Shown: positions 1 to 9,886 of the stretch, piece by piece | Layout: each line of letters opens with the position of its first letter | Position numbering within the stretch: position 1 is the first letter of the stretch | Assembly (NCBI RefSeq): GCF_008370045.1 | Contig: NZ_VOBN01000004.1 | Coordinates: forward strand, 389,148 to 453,147 | Reading direction: 5' to 3' | Source of the DNA: Pseudomonas sp. ANT_J12 | GTDB lineage: Bacteria; Pseudomonadota; Gammaproteobacteria; Pseudomonadales; Pseudomonadaceae | DNA: 64,000 nucleotides | Made by a program: the position numbers and the translations under genes | The notes under the pieces: model-generated | Seen by the model: the letters and a program-made list of their open reading frames with translations, nothing else | Database searches by the model: none | Told to the model about the DNA's origin: nothing

Positions 1-704
<704 letters not shown>

Positions 705-754
705 GCTTTCCTCATGTCATCAGTCGGTGCGCCTTGGGCGCGCCCGGAAAAATT

Positions 755-1513
755 CTATCGTTCTGCCATCAGCACCAGTACATCGGTACTAAACGAACCA
801 TCGGCTTCAATCTCAAAATATTCGCGCACTTCATTGCCCATCGACTGCTGCAACGCGCGGATCGCCCCGCGCATCACGTCGGGCGTGCGCATGCGTTCCA
901 CCCACGAGGTGTACTCCAGACGCAGTCGCTGACGGGTGGTGCTGCGGGTATGCAACCCCGCTTCGCTGACCTGACGCAACCACTCGCCGGCGGAATAATC
1001 ACGCACATGGCTGGTGTCGCGCAGCACTTCGACGCTTTGCAGGTAGGTGTCGAACAACGGACTGCCCGGCGACAACACATCGACAAACGCCGCTACCCCG
1101 CCCGGCTTCAGCACCCGGCGCACTTCCCGTAGGGCCAAACCAAGATCGCTCCAATGGTGCGCCGAATAACGGCTGAACACGAAGTCGAACTCGCCATCGG
1201 CGAACGGCAGGCGCTCGGCGGCACCGTTGACCGTGGCGATATTACTGAAACCACGATCAGTCGCCGCTGCGGCCACCACGTCGAGCATCTGCTGGGACAG
1301 GTCGTAGGCCACCACTTCCTTGACCAGCGAAGCCACGTGAAAACTCACGTGACCGGCGCCGCAACCCAGGTCCAGCACGCGGGCGTCGCCCTGCCCGGCC
1401 AGTTCAGCCTGTAGCAGTGCGAATTCGGCGCCTTGAGCGTGAACGGCGCTGCTCAAGTAGGCCGAGGCCTGTTCACCGAATTGCTTTTGTACGACTTGGC
1501 TGTGCTGGGTCAT
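755..1513 (-). CDS. class I SAM-dependent methyltransferase (UbiE/COQ5-like)
   Basis: This is a predicted 252-residue cytoplasmic methyltransferase of unknown substrate. The SAM-binding motif VLDLGCGAGH lies near residues 46-55, followed by a VAYDLS acidic turn, FSRYSAHHW and the post-motif EVRRVLKPGG. The ATG at 1513 is preferred over an open frame reaching 1639, because the extra residues are translated REP repeat and the sequence AAGGAAG sits just upstream of 1513. It lies between leuD and leuB and is co-directional with them. I recall a methyltransferase at this place in other Pseudomonas leu operons, but the position does not reveal its target. Confidence 0.9.
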   Translation of the reverse strand: MTQHSQVVQKQFGEQASAYLSSAVHAQGAEFALLQAELAGQGDARVLDLGCGAGHVSFHVASLVKEVVAYDLSQQMLDVVAAAATDRGFSNIATVNGAAERLPFADGEFDFVFSRYSAHHWSDLGLALREVRRVLKPGGVAAFVDVLSPGSPLFDTYLQSVEVLRDTSHVRDYSAGEWLRQVSEAGLHTRSTTRQRLRLEYTSWVERMRTPDVMRGAIRALQQSMGNEVREYFEIEADGSFSTDVLVLMAER

Positions 1514-1559
1514 GGGAAACTTCCTTTTTTTGGGGTGAAGTCTTGTGGCGTCTGGGCGG

Positions 1560-1638
1560 GCCTCTTCGCGGGCAAGCCTCGCTCCTACAGTTGAAATGCG
1601 ATCCCTTGTAGGAGCGAGGCTTGCCCGCGAAGGCGTCA
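1560..1638. repeat. REP pair (inverted)
   Basis: Two inverted copies of the Pseudomonas REP core face each other. The first has CGCGGGCAAGCCTCGCTCC (about 1567-1585) and the second has its complement (about 1610-1628), separated by about 20 bases. The pair sits in the 142-base gap between leuD and the methyltransferase gene, where it may stabilise the leuCD message or lower downstream expression. Confidence 0.9.
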
Positions 1639-1655
1639 TCCGGCCTTACACAAAA

Positions 1656-2300
1656 TCAAACATCGCGAAACAACCAAGGCTGACTCGCCCGGTGCTTGCT
1701 TTCAAACGACGCAATCGCCTCGTGATCCATCAAGGTCAGGCCGATATCGTCCAGACCATTCACCAGGCAATGCTTGCGGAATTCATCCAGCTCAAAGTGA
1801 TAGACCTTGCCATCCGGCCGGGTCACGGTCTGGGCTTGCAGGTCGACCGTCAACTGGTAGCCAGGATTCGCTTCAACCTGCTGGAACAACTCATCCACTT
1901 CAGCGTCGCTCAAGATGATCGGCAGCAAGCCGTTCTTGAAGCTGTTGTTGTAGAAAATGTCGGCGTAGCTCGGCGCGATGATGCTGCGGAAACCGTACTC
2001 TTCCAGGGCCCACGGCGCGTGCTCACGGCTGGAACCGCAACCGAAGTTCTCCCGGGCCAGCAACACGCTGGCGCCTTGGTAACGTTCGGCGTTGAGCACG
2101 AAATCCTTGTTCAGCGGCCGCTTGGAGTTGTCCTGGTAGGCATAGCCCACGTCCAGGTAACGCCACTCGTCAAACAGGTTCGGACCAAAACCGGTGCGCT
2201 TGATCGACTTCAAGAACTGCTTCGGAATGATCTGGTCGGTGTCGACGTTGGCCCGGTCCAATGGCGCGACCAAACCGGTGTGTTGGGTAAAAGCTCTCAT
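1656..2300 (-). CDS. leuD: 3-isopropylmalate dehydratase small subunit
   Basis: LeuD is the swivelling small subunit that pairs with LeuC to isomerise 2-isopropylmalate to 3-isopropylmalate. The 214-residue length is normal for the proteobacterial form. Family signatures visible are [15 protein letters not shown] near residue 20 and [15 protein letters not shown] near residues 85-100, the loop that contacts substrate in aconitase-fold proteins. It starts 10 bases after the leuC stop, so the two subunits are almost certainly co-translated. A REP pair follows the stop codon. Confidence 0.98.
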   Translation of the reverse strand: MRAFTQHTGLVAPLDRANVDTDQIIPKQFLKSIKRTGFGPNLFDEWRYLDVGYAYQDNSKRPLNKDFVLNAERYQGASVLLARENFGCGSSREHAPWALEEYGFRSIIAPSYADIFYNNSFKNGLLPIILSDAEVDELFQQVEANPGYQLTVDLQAQTVTRPDGKVYHFELDEFRKHCLVNGLDDIGLTLMDHEAIASFESKHRASQPWLFRDV

Positions 2301-2310
2301 GTGCGGTTCC

Positions 2311-3729
2311 TCAGATCAGTTCGCGAACGTCGATGAAACGACCGTTGACGGCAGCGGCAGCGGCCATCGCCGGGCTGACCAGGTGCGTACGGCCACCGGC
2401 GCCCTGACGCCCTTCGAAGTTGCGGTTGGAGGTCGAGGCGCAGTGCTCGCCCGACTCCAGGCGGTCCGGGTTCATCGCCAGGCACATCGAGCAGCCCGGT
2501 TCACGCCACTCGAAGCCGGCTTCGAGGAAAATCTTGTCCAGGCCTTCGGCCTCGGCTTGCGCCTTGACCAGGCCCGAGCCCGGCACCACGATGGCTTGCT
2601 TGATGGTCGAGGCGACTTTGCGGCCCTTGGCAATCACAGCCGCGGCGCGCAGGTCTTCGATCCGCGAGTTGGTGCAGGAGCCGATGAACACGCGATCCAG
2701 CTGAATATCGGTGATCGCCTGATTGGCGCTCAAACCCATGTATTTCAGGGCGCGTTCGATAGAGCCGCGTTTGACCAGGTCCATTTCCTTCGCCGGGTCC
2801 GGCACGTTCTGATCAACCGCCAACACCATCTCGGGCGAAGTGCCCCAGCTGACTTGCGGCTTGATCTGGGTCGCGTCGAGTTCAACCACGGTGTCGAACA
2901 CCGCATCAGCGTCGGAAACCAGGTCTTTCCACGCCTCAACCGCCATGTCCCATTCCGCGCCTTTCGGGGCGAATGGACGGCCCTTGACGTATTCCACGGT
3001 TTTTTCGTCGGCGGCTACCAAGCCAACACGCGCACCGGCCTCGATGGACATGTTGCAAATGGTCATGCGGCCTTCGATGGACAAGTCGCGAATCGCGCTG
3101 CCAGCGAACTCGATGGCGTGGCCGTTACCGCCGGCGGTGCCGATCTTGCCGATCACCGCGAGGACGATGTCCTTGGCAGTCACGCCGAACGGCAACTTGC
3201 CTTCGACCGAGACGAGCATGTTTTTCATTTTCTTGGCGACCAGGCACTGGGTGGCGAACACATGCTCCACCTCGGAAGTGCCGATGCCGTGAGCCAAGGC
3301 GCCAAACGCGCCGTGGGTCGAAGTGTGCGAGTCGCCGCAGACCACGGTCATGCCCGGCAAGGTCGCGCCCTGCTCCGGGCCGATCACGTGAACGATGCCC
3401 TGGCGCACGTCGTTCATTTTGAACTCGGTGATGCCGTATTCGTCGCAATAGTCATCGAGGGTCTGAACCTGCAAACGCGAGACCTGGTCGGTGATCGCTT
3501 CGATCCCGCCCTTGCGATCCGGGGTGGTCGGCACGTTGTGGTCCGGGGTGGCGATGATCGAGTCGACACGCCAAGGCTTGCGCCCGGCCAGGCGCAGGCC
3601 TTCGAAAGCTTGGGGCGAGGTCACTTCATGGATGATGTGGCGATCGATGTAGATCAGCGACGACCCATCGTCGCGCCGTTTCACTTCATGGGAATCCCAG
3701 AGCTTGTCGTAAAGCGTTTTGCCGGCCAT
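2311..3729 (-). CDS. leuC: 3-isopropylmalate dehydratase large subunit
   Basis: LeuC is the 4Fe-4S catalytic subunit of isopropylmalate isomerase, here 472 residues, a typical length. The cluster ligands are recognisable: the Cys of [12 protein letters not shown] and the two of [23 protein letters not shown] near residue 145 is another aconitase-family signature. It heads the leuC-leuD operon and is divergent from a LysR gene 154 bases away. The intergenic region has T-N11-A dyads that could bind that regulator. Confidence 0.98.
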   Translation of the reverse strand: MAGKTLYDKLWDSHEVKRRDDGSSLIYIDRHIIHEVTSPQAFEGLRLAGRKPWRVDSIIATPDHNVPTTPDRKGGIEAITDQVSRLQVQTLDDYCDEYGITEFKMNDVRQGIVHVIGPEQGATLPGMTVVCGDSHTSTHGAFGALAHGIGTSEVEHVFATQCLVAKKMKNMLVSVEGKLPFGVTAKDIVLAVIGKIGTAGGNGHAIEFAGSAIRDLSIEGRMTICNMSIEAGARVGLVAADEKTVEYVKGRPFAPKGAEWDMAVEAWKDLVSDADAVFDTVVELDATQIKPQVSWGTSPEMVLAVDQNVPDPAKEMDLVKRGSIERALKYMGLSANQAITDIQLDRVFIGSCTNSRIEDLRAAAVIAKGRKVASTIKQAIVVPGSGLVKAQAEAEGLDKIFLEAGFEWREPGCSMCLAMNPDRLESGEHCASTSNRNFEGRQGAGGRTHLVSPAMAAAAAVNGRFIDVRELI

Positions 3730-3883
3730 CAGACGGTCCTCATCAGCTTGCTTCTATTTTCTATGCCTTGGGTTGTGCAGCGGTTCAATAACCCCTTGGC
3801 TTGTGAGGTCGATCCTAGGGGGTTACATTAAATAACTCAAATTCATATTTTTTATGCTTTGGATAACCAACTGGAATACCACA

Positions 3884-4774
3884 ATGGATCTGGCCAACCT
3901 CAACGCTTTTATCGCGATTGCCGAGACCGGCAGCTTCTCCGGCGCTGGCGAGCGGCTGCACCTGACCCAACCGGCGATCAGCAAGCGAATTGCCGGGCTG
4001 GAACAGCAACTGAAGGTGCGATTGTTTGATCGCCTGGGTCGTGAAGTCGGCCTGACCGAGGCCGGTCGCGCCCTGCTGCCCCGGGCCTATCAGATTCTCA
4101 ACGTGCTGGACGACACCCGCCGCGCCCTGACTAACCTCACCGGCGAAGTCAGCGGCCGCCTGACCCTGGCCACCAGTCACCACATCGGCCTGCACCGCTT
4201 GCCGCCCTTATTAAGGGAATTCACCCGGCGTTACCCACAAGTGGCGCTGGATATTCAGTTCCTCGATTCGGAAGTGGCCTACGAAGAAATCCTCCATGGC
4301 CGTGCGGAACTGGCAGTCATCACGCTTGCCCCCGAGCCCCACGCGTTGGTCAAGGCGACGCCGGTGTGGGACGACCCGCTGGATTTCGTGGTGGCCCCGG
4401 AGCATTCGTTGATCAGCAACGGCCCGGTCACCCTCGCGGACATCGCCCTGCACCCGGCGGTGTTCCCCGGCGGCAACACGTTTACTCATCACATCGTGCA
4501 GCGCCTGTTCGAGGCCCAGGGCCTGACGCCGAACATCGCCATGAGCACAAATTATCTGGAAACGATCAAGATGATGGTCTCGATCGGCCTGGCCTGGAGC
4601 GTTTTGCCACGCACCATGCTTGATGAACAGGTGGCGCGCATACCTTTGCCGGGCATACAACTCACTCGCGAGCTAGGCTATATCCTGCACACGGAAAGGA
4701 CGCTTTCGAATGCGGCACGCGCCTTTATGGCCCTGCTGGATGCACAAATTGATCTGCCAGGGACCCACGGCTAA
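3884..4774 (+). CDS. LysR-family transcriptional regulator, divergent from leuC
   Basis: This 296-residue protein has the LysR layout. The N-terminal winged helix-turn-helix (about residues 1-60) contains IAETGSFSGAGERLHLTQPAISKRI. The remainder is an effector-binding domain of the periplasmic-binding-protein type. The ATG at 3884 gives the canonical MDLANLNAFIAIAE start; an open frame from 3854 adds an unsupported extension. LysR proteins commonly control their divergent neighbour, so leuCD is the obvious candidate target, with an isopropylmalate-like ligand as an inference only. Confidence 0.93.
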   Translation: MDLANLNAFIAIAETGSFSGAGERLHLTQPAISKRIAGLEQQLKVRLFDRLGREVGLTEAGRALLPRAYQILNVLDDTRRALTNLTGEVSGRLTLATSHHIGLHRLPPLLREFTRRYPQVALDIQFLDSEVAYEEILHGRAELAVITLAPEPHALVKATPVWDDPLDFVVAPEHSLISNGPVTLADIALHPAVFPGGNTFTHHIVQRLFEAQGLTPNIAMSTNYLETIKMMVSIGLAWSVLPRTMLDEQVARIPLPGIQLTRELGYILHTERTLSNAARAFMALLDAQIDLPGTHG

Positions 4775-4843
4775 CTTGTGCTACTCCTATAGAGCTGCAA
4801 AACCCCGTGCCTAACGCCCCATTCAGCCCAAGGCCTGCTGCCA

Positions 4844-7800
4844 ATGCCCAAATCTGTTGACCGTATTCCGCCGATGCCGCGTATTCAGGCCATTGACCCG
4901 CAGCGGTCCGAGCAGAGCTGGGAAAGCGCGCCGCAGTTACTGGCCGCGCTCAACGGTGCGCGCCTGGGCGCCTGGTATTGGGACATCGAACGCGGGCAGA
5001 TCAGTTGGTCCCGGGGCACCCAGGCGCTGTTCGGCTTCGATCCCAAGCAACCTTTGCCGGCGGATCTGGAATACCTCGACCTGCTGCCCCCGGAAGACCG
5101 GGCGAAAACCATCCGCGCATTTCATCAGGTGATTGCCGGCGCGCCGCTGGAACAGGCGATGCACCACCGCATCCGCTGGCCCGACGGCAGCCTGCACTGG
5201 CTGGAGATCAACGGCAGCCTGTTGCCGGACAAACACGGTCGGCCGCGGATGATCGGGGTGATCCGGGAAATCACCCACCAGCGCCAACGCGAACAAGCCC
5301 TGAGCAGCTCCGAAAAGCGTTTCGCCACGCTGTTCCACCTGTGCCCGAACATGGTGTTGCTGACCCGCCAGGAAGATGGCCTGATCAGCGAGGCCAATCA
5401 ATATTTCGAAAGCCTGTTCGGCTGGCCGGTGCAAAGCGTGATTGGCCGTACCACCCTGGAACTGGGCCTGTGGGTACATCCCGAGCAACGGGCGGTGCTG
5501 GTCAAGGCGACCAAGGCCAAGGGCGAACTGATCAGCATGGAAGTGCAGTTTCGCGCCAGCAATGGCCAGGTTCACGACGGCATCCTCAGCGCGCAAAAGG
5601 TCGAGCTCGAAGGCCAACCGTACTTGCTGAGCACCTTCCTCGACACCACCGAACGCAAAGCCGCCGAACATGCGCTCAAGGACAGCCAGGAACGCCTCGA
5701 CCTGGCCCTGGATTCGGCACAACTCGGCACATGGGACTGGCACATTCCCAGCGGCATGCTCTACGGCTCGGCGCGGGCGGCGCAGTTGCACGGCATGGAG
5801 CCCAAGCCGTTTCACGAAGCCTTCGATGAATTTTTCGAAGGCGTGCCCGGCGAGGAACGGGACAGCATGCGCAACGCCTACCGCAGCCTGCGCGAAGGCC
5901 CGGCCGGCAATTATCAGTTGACGTATCGCGTGCAATTGCCCGACGGCAGTTCGCGCTTCCTGGAAAGCCGCGCCCGACTCTATCGCGATGAAAACGGTGT
6001 TCCGCTGCGGATGGCCGGCACCTTGCTGGACATCACCGATCAGGTCGAGCGCGAGCAGCTATTGGTGGCCTCGGAGGAGAAATTCGCCACGCTGTTCCAG
6101 GTCAGCCCGGACCCGATCTGCGTCACGCGCCAGGATAGCGGCCAGTTCATCGAGATCAACTCCAGCTTCACCCAGATTTTCGGCTGGACCGCCGCCGACG
6201 TGATTGGCCGCAGCGCCGATGAAATCGGCCTGTGGGACGCGTCGGCAAAGAGCTTGCAACGCATTGAACAGGTGATCCGCGAACAGGGCCTGAACAACGT
6301 GGCGATCATCGTCCAGCACAAGGACGGGCAATCCCTGACCTGCGTAATTTCCAGCCGCCAGATCAGCGTCGGCGAGCAGCCCTGCATCGTCACCACCCTG
6401 CGCGACATCACCCAGCAACAACGCTCGGAAGCGGCGCTCAAGGCCAGCGAAGAGAAATTCGCCAAGGCGTTCCACTCCAGCCCCGACGCCATCACCATCA
6501 CCGAGCGCGACACCGGGCGTTATCTGGAGGTCAACGACGGTTTCTGCCGCCTGACCGGTTACCGCGCCGATGAAGTGGTGGGCAAGACCGTGTATCAGGT
6601 CGGCATCTGGGCTGAAGAGAAACAGCGCTCATCGCTGCTGGCGGAGCTGCAAATCAAGGGCCGTGTGCACCACCAGGAAATGCTCGGGCGCAACAAACGC
6701 GGGGATCTGCTCACCGTCGAAGTCTCGGTGGAACCGATCACCCTCAACGAGACCGCATGCCTGCTGCTGACTGCCCGGGATGTCAGCCTGTTGAAGAACG
6801 CCGAGGCGCAAATCCGGCATCTGGCCTACCACGACCCGCTGACCAACCTGCCCAACCGCGCACTGCTGATGGATCGCCTGAGCCAGCAGATCGCCCTGCT
6901 CAAACGCCACAACCTGCGTGGCGCCTTGATGTTCCTCGACCTAGACCACTTCAAGCACATCAACGACTCCCTCGGGCACCCGGTGGGCGACACGGTGCTG
7001 AAGATCATCACTGCGCGACTCGAAGCCAGTGTGCGGATGGAAGACACCGTGGCGCGGCTCGGCGGTGACGAGTTCGTGGTGCTGCTCAGCGGCCTGGAAG
7101 GTTCGCGCAGCGAGGTCAGCGAGCAGGTGCGGGACCTGGCAGACACCCTGCGCGAATTGCTCTCGGAACCGATGTTCCTCGACGGCCAGCGCCTGCAAGT
7201 CACGCCGAGCATTGGCATCGCGCTGATTCCCGATCACGGCTCGACCCCGACCGATTTGCTCAAGCGTGCAGACATCGCCCTGTACCGCGCCAAGGATTCG
7301 GGGCGCAACACCACGCAGATGTACCACAACACCATGCAGAAGGCCGCCAGCGAACGGTTGCGCATGGAAACCGACCTGCGCCTGGCCCTGTCCCGGGGCG
7401 AATTCAGTGTGCATTACCAACCGCAAGTCGATGCCCAGGACAACCGCATCATCGGCGCCGAAGCCCTGGTGCGCTGGAACCACCCGGAACTCGGTGCGCA
7501 ATCGCCCACCGAGTTCATCAAGGTGCTGGAAGACAGCGGGCTGATTCTGGAGGTCGGGACCTGGATCCTCGACGAAGCCTGCGCGGCCTTCAAGCACCTG
7601 ATCGCCAAACAACTGATCGACCCGCTCAACTTCAGCTTGTGCGTGAACATCAGCCCGCGACAATTCCGGCAGAACGACTTTGTCGAACGCATCGAGCGCA
7701 GCCTCAGCAGCCATGGCCTGCCCTGCTCGCTGTTGAAACTGGAAATCACCGAAGGCATCGTCATCCAGAACCTGGAAGACACCATCAATAAAATGCGCCG

Positions 7801-8122
7801 CCTGAAAAAACTCGGCGTGAGCTTTGCCATGGACGACTTCGGCACCGGTTATTCATCGCTGACCTACCTCAAGCGCCTGCCGGTGGACACGCTGAAAATC
7901 GACCAGTCCTTCATCCGCGACGCGACCACCGACCCCAACGACGCGGAAATCATCCGCGCCATCGTCGCCATGGCCCGCAGCCTGGCACTGGAAGTGATTG
8001 CCGAAGGGGTGGAGACGCCGGATCAACTGGAATTTCTGCAGGGATTGGGTTGCCATTTGTATCAAGGCTACCTGCACAGCCGGCCATTGCCGGTGGAGGC
8101 GTTTCAGACGTTGCTCAAATAA
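4844..8122 (+). CDS. multi-PAS diguanylate cyclase/phosphodiesterase (GGDEF-EAL)
   Basis: This is a 1092-residue soluble signalling protein with no obvious membrane segment. Five PAS-like modules can be seen, beginning near residues 28, 154, 280, 409 and 534; the second, fourth and fifth share the start SEKRF/SEEKF. A GGDEF domain follows, with RLGGDEFVVLL near residue 738 and an RxxD (RMED) inhibitory site just before it. The EAL domain has AEALVRW near residue 872, LEITEG, DDFGTGYSSL near residue 996 and VIAEGVET. Both catalytic signatures are intact, so it may make or degrade c-di-GMP; in such hybrids phosphodiesterase activity often dominates. It appears to be a single-gene unit. Confidence 0.95.
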   Translation: MPKSVDRIPPMPRIQAIDPQRSEQSWESAPQLLAALNGARLGAWYWDIERGQISWSRGTQALFGFDPKQPLPADLEYLDLLPPEDRAKTIRAFHQVIAGAPLEQAMHHRIRWPDGSLHWLEINGSLLPDKHGRPRMIGVIREITHQRQREQALSSSEKRFATLFHLCPNMVLLTRQEDGLISEANQYFESLFGWPVQSVIGRTTLELGLWVHPEQRAVLVKATKAKGELISMEVQFRASNGQVHDGILSAQKVELEGQPYLLSTFLDTTERKAAEHALKDSQERLDLALDSAQLGTWDWHIPSGMLYGSARAAQLHGMEPKPFHEAFDEFFEGVPGEERDSMRNAYRSLREGPAGNYQLTYRVQLPDGSSRFLESRARLYRDENGVPLRMAGTLLDITDQVEREQLLVASEEKFATLFQVSPDPICVTRQDSGQFIEINSSFTQIFGWTAADVIGRSADEIGLWDASAKSLQRIEQVIREQGLNNVAIIVQHKDGQSLTCVISSRQISVGEQPCIVTTLRDITQQQRSEAALKASEEKFAKAFHSSPDAITITERDTGRYLEVNDGFCRLTGYRADEVVGKTVYQVGIWAEEKQRSSLLAELQIKGRVHHQEMLGRNKRGDLLTVEVSVEPITLNETACLLLTARDVSLLKNAEAQIRHLAYHDPLTNLPNRALLMDRLSQQIALLKRHNLRGALMFLDLDHFKHINDSLGHPVGDTVLKIITARLEASVRMEDTVARLGGDEFVVLLSGLEGSRSEVSEQVRDLADTLRELLSEPMFLDGQRLQVTPSIGIALIPDHGSTPTDLLKRADIALYRAKDSGRNTTQMYHNTMQKAASERLRMETDLRLALSRGEFSVHYQPQVDAQDNRIIGAEALVRWNHPELGAQSPTEFIKVLEDSGLILEVGTWILDEACAAFKHLIAKQLIDPLNFSLCVNISPRQFRQNDFVERIERSLSSHGLPCSLLKLEITEGIVIQNLEDTINKMRRLKKLGVSFAMDDFGTGYSSLTYLKRLPVDTLKIDQSFIRDATTDPNDAEIIRAIVAMARSLALEVIAEGVETPDQLEFLQGLGCHLYQGYLHSRPLPVEAFQTLLK

Positions 8123-8194
8123 ATCCCGGGAATTGCCAGTTTTTCTCTCAGCCTGTAGGGTCGCGTTTTTTGCGCCGCCTCAAAGAGATCAACC

Positions 8195-9886
8195 ATGCAG
8201 GATGCAACCCTCCCCCGCCCGGCCTTGCTGGGTATCGACCTTGGGACCACCAACAGCCTGATCGCCGTCTGGCAGGACGGTCGGGCCCAGTTGATTCCCA
8301 ACGCCCTCGGCGATGTCCTCACCCCGTCCGTGGTCAGCCTCGATGAAGACGACAGCATTCTGGTGGGCAAGGCTGCCCGCGCGCGCCTGACCACCCACCC
8401 GGAACGTACGGTGGCGGCGTTCAAGCGTTTCATGGGCAGCGACAAGCAATTTGAACTGGGCGGGCGCCCGTTCAGCCCGGAAGAACTGTCGGCGCTGGTG
8501 ATCGGTTCGCTCAAGCAAGACGCCGAAGCCTGGCTCGGCCACCCGGTGCGCGAGGCGGTGATTTCGGTACCGGCGTATTTCAGCGACGAGCAACGCAAGC
8601 GCACGCTGTTTGCCGCCGAATTGGCCGGCCTGACAGTGTCGCGGCTGATCAACGAACCGACTGCCGCCGCCATGGCGTACGGGCTGCATGAGCAGAAGTT
8701 CGAGCGCACGCTGATTTTCGACCTGGGCGGCGGCACCTTCGACGTCACGGTGCTGGAATACGCCCTGCCGTTGATCGAGGTACATGCCTCCACCGGCGAC
8801 AACTTCCTCGGTGGCGAAGACTTCACGGCGGCGTTGTTGCAGGCCTGCCTGAAAGACTGGCAACTCACCCCGTCCATGCTCGATGGCCAAGGCCTGGCCA
8901 GCCTCGGCGATGCCCTGGAACAACTCAAATGCAATCTCAACGAAGGCACTCAGCACCTGAGCTGGAACGGCGCTGGCGCATTGCGCGAATGGTCGCTGGA
9001 TGAAGCCGGGGCGTTGAAAATCTGGGAGCCACTGCTGGCCCGGTTACGCGCGCCCATCGAGCAAGCGCTGCGCGATGCGCGGCTCAAGCCCCGGGACCTC
9101 GACAGCCTGGTGATGGTCGGCGGCGCCACGCGGATGCCGGCCGTGCAGCAAATGGTCGCCACGCTGTTCGGGCGCCTGCCCTATCGTCATCTCGACCCGG
9201 ACACGATTGTCGCGCTGGGCGCCGCCACCCAGGCCGCGTGCAAGGCTCGCGACAGCGCCATCGAAGAACTGATCCTGACCGACGTCTGCCCCTACACCCT
9301 GGGCATCTCGACCAATCGCGGTGAAGACGTCAGCGGCGCTTTCTCGCCGATCATCGAGCGCAATACGGTGATCCCGACGTCCAGGGTCAAGCGTTTCTAC
9401 ACGACTCATCCCCAGCAAACCCAGATCCGCATTGAGGTCTATCAGGGCGAGCGGCCGTGGGTGCGGGACAATATTTACATCGATGCCTTCGACGTCGCGC
9501 TGACACCCAGCGAGCAGACCCAGGCCCTGGATGTGCGCTTCAGCTACGACATCAACGGCTTGCTCGAAGTCGACGTCACGCTGCTGGCCAGCGGCGAACG
9601 CCACAGCCACAGCATCGACCGCAGCCCCACCGGCCTCGACCCGCAGTCGCGGCAAAACAGCCATGAACGGCTCAGCGCCCTGAAAATCCACCCGCGCGAC
9701 GCCCTGCCCAACCGCACGTTGCTGGCACGCCTGGAGCGGGCCTGGGCGCAAAGCCTGGGGGACGAGCGCGAGCAAATTGCCGATTGGCTGGATACCTTTA
9801 CCGCCGTGCTCGGTGGCCAGCAATCGGTGCAGATTGCCAGCCATCGTTCACAGCTCAATAAAGCCCTGGATGAACTGCGCCTTTAG
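8195..9886 (+). CDS. hscC: Hsp70-family chaperone HscC
   Basis: This 563-residue Hsp70 relative has the actin-like ATPase signatures GIDLGTTNSLIAVW near the N-terminus, IFDLGGGTFDVTVLE near residue 170 and VMVGGATRMPAVQQ near residue 305. A shortened substrate-binding region follows, so it is about 75 residues shorter than DnaK. Length and sequence match Escherichia coli HscC. Its stop overlaps by four bases the end of the convergent J-domain-like gene, a plausible partner as in the enterobacterial hscC neighbourhood. Its clients are unknown. Confidence 0.92.
   Translation: MQDATLPRPALLGIDLGTTNSLIAVWQDGRAQLIPNALGDVLTPSVVSLDEDDSILVGKAARARLTTHPERTVAAFKRFMGSDKQFELGGRPFSPEELSALVIGSLKQDAEAWLGHPVREAVISVPAYFSDEQRKRTLFAAELAGLTVSRLINEPTAAAMAYGLHEQKFERTLIFDLGGGTFDVTVLEYALPLIEVHASTGDNFLGGEDFTAALLQACLKDWQLTPSMLDGQGLASLGDALEQLKCNLNEGTQHLSWNGAGALREWSLDEAGALKIWEPLLARLRAPIEQALRDARLKPRDLDSLVMVGGATRMPAVQQMVATLFGRLPYRHLDPDTIVALGAATQAACKARDSAIEELILTDVCPYTLGISTNRGEDVSGAFSPIIERNTVIPTSRVKRFYTTHPQQTQIRIEVYQGERPWVRDNIYIDAFDVALTPSEQTQALDVRFSYDINGLLEVDVTLLASGERHSHSIDRSPTGLDPQSRQNSHERLSALKIHPRDALPNRTLLARLERAWAQSLGDEREQIADWLDTFTAVLGGQQSVQIASHRSQLNKALDELRL

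Noticed and set aside
1514..1639. N-terminal extension of the methyltransferase frame
   Set aside because: It is translated REP sequence; the ribosome-binding site supports the ATG at 1513.
2194..3831. Long plus-strand open frame opposite leuC/leuD
   Set aside because: Antisense shadow of leuC and leuD; its composition (His- and Gln-rich) is typical of a reverse-complement translation in high-G+C DNA.
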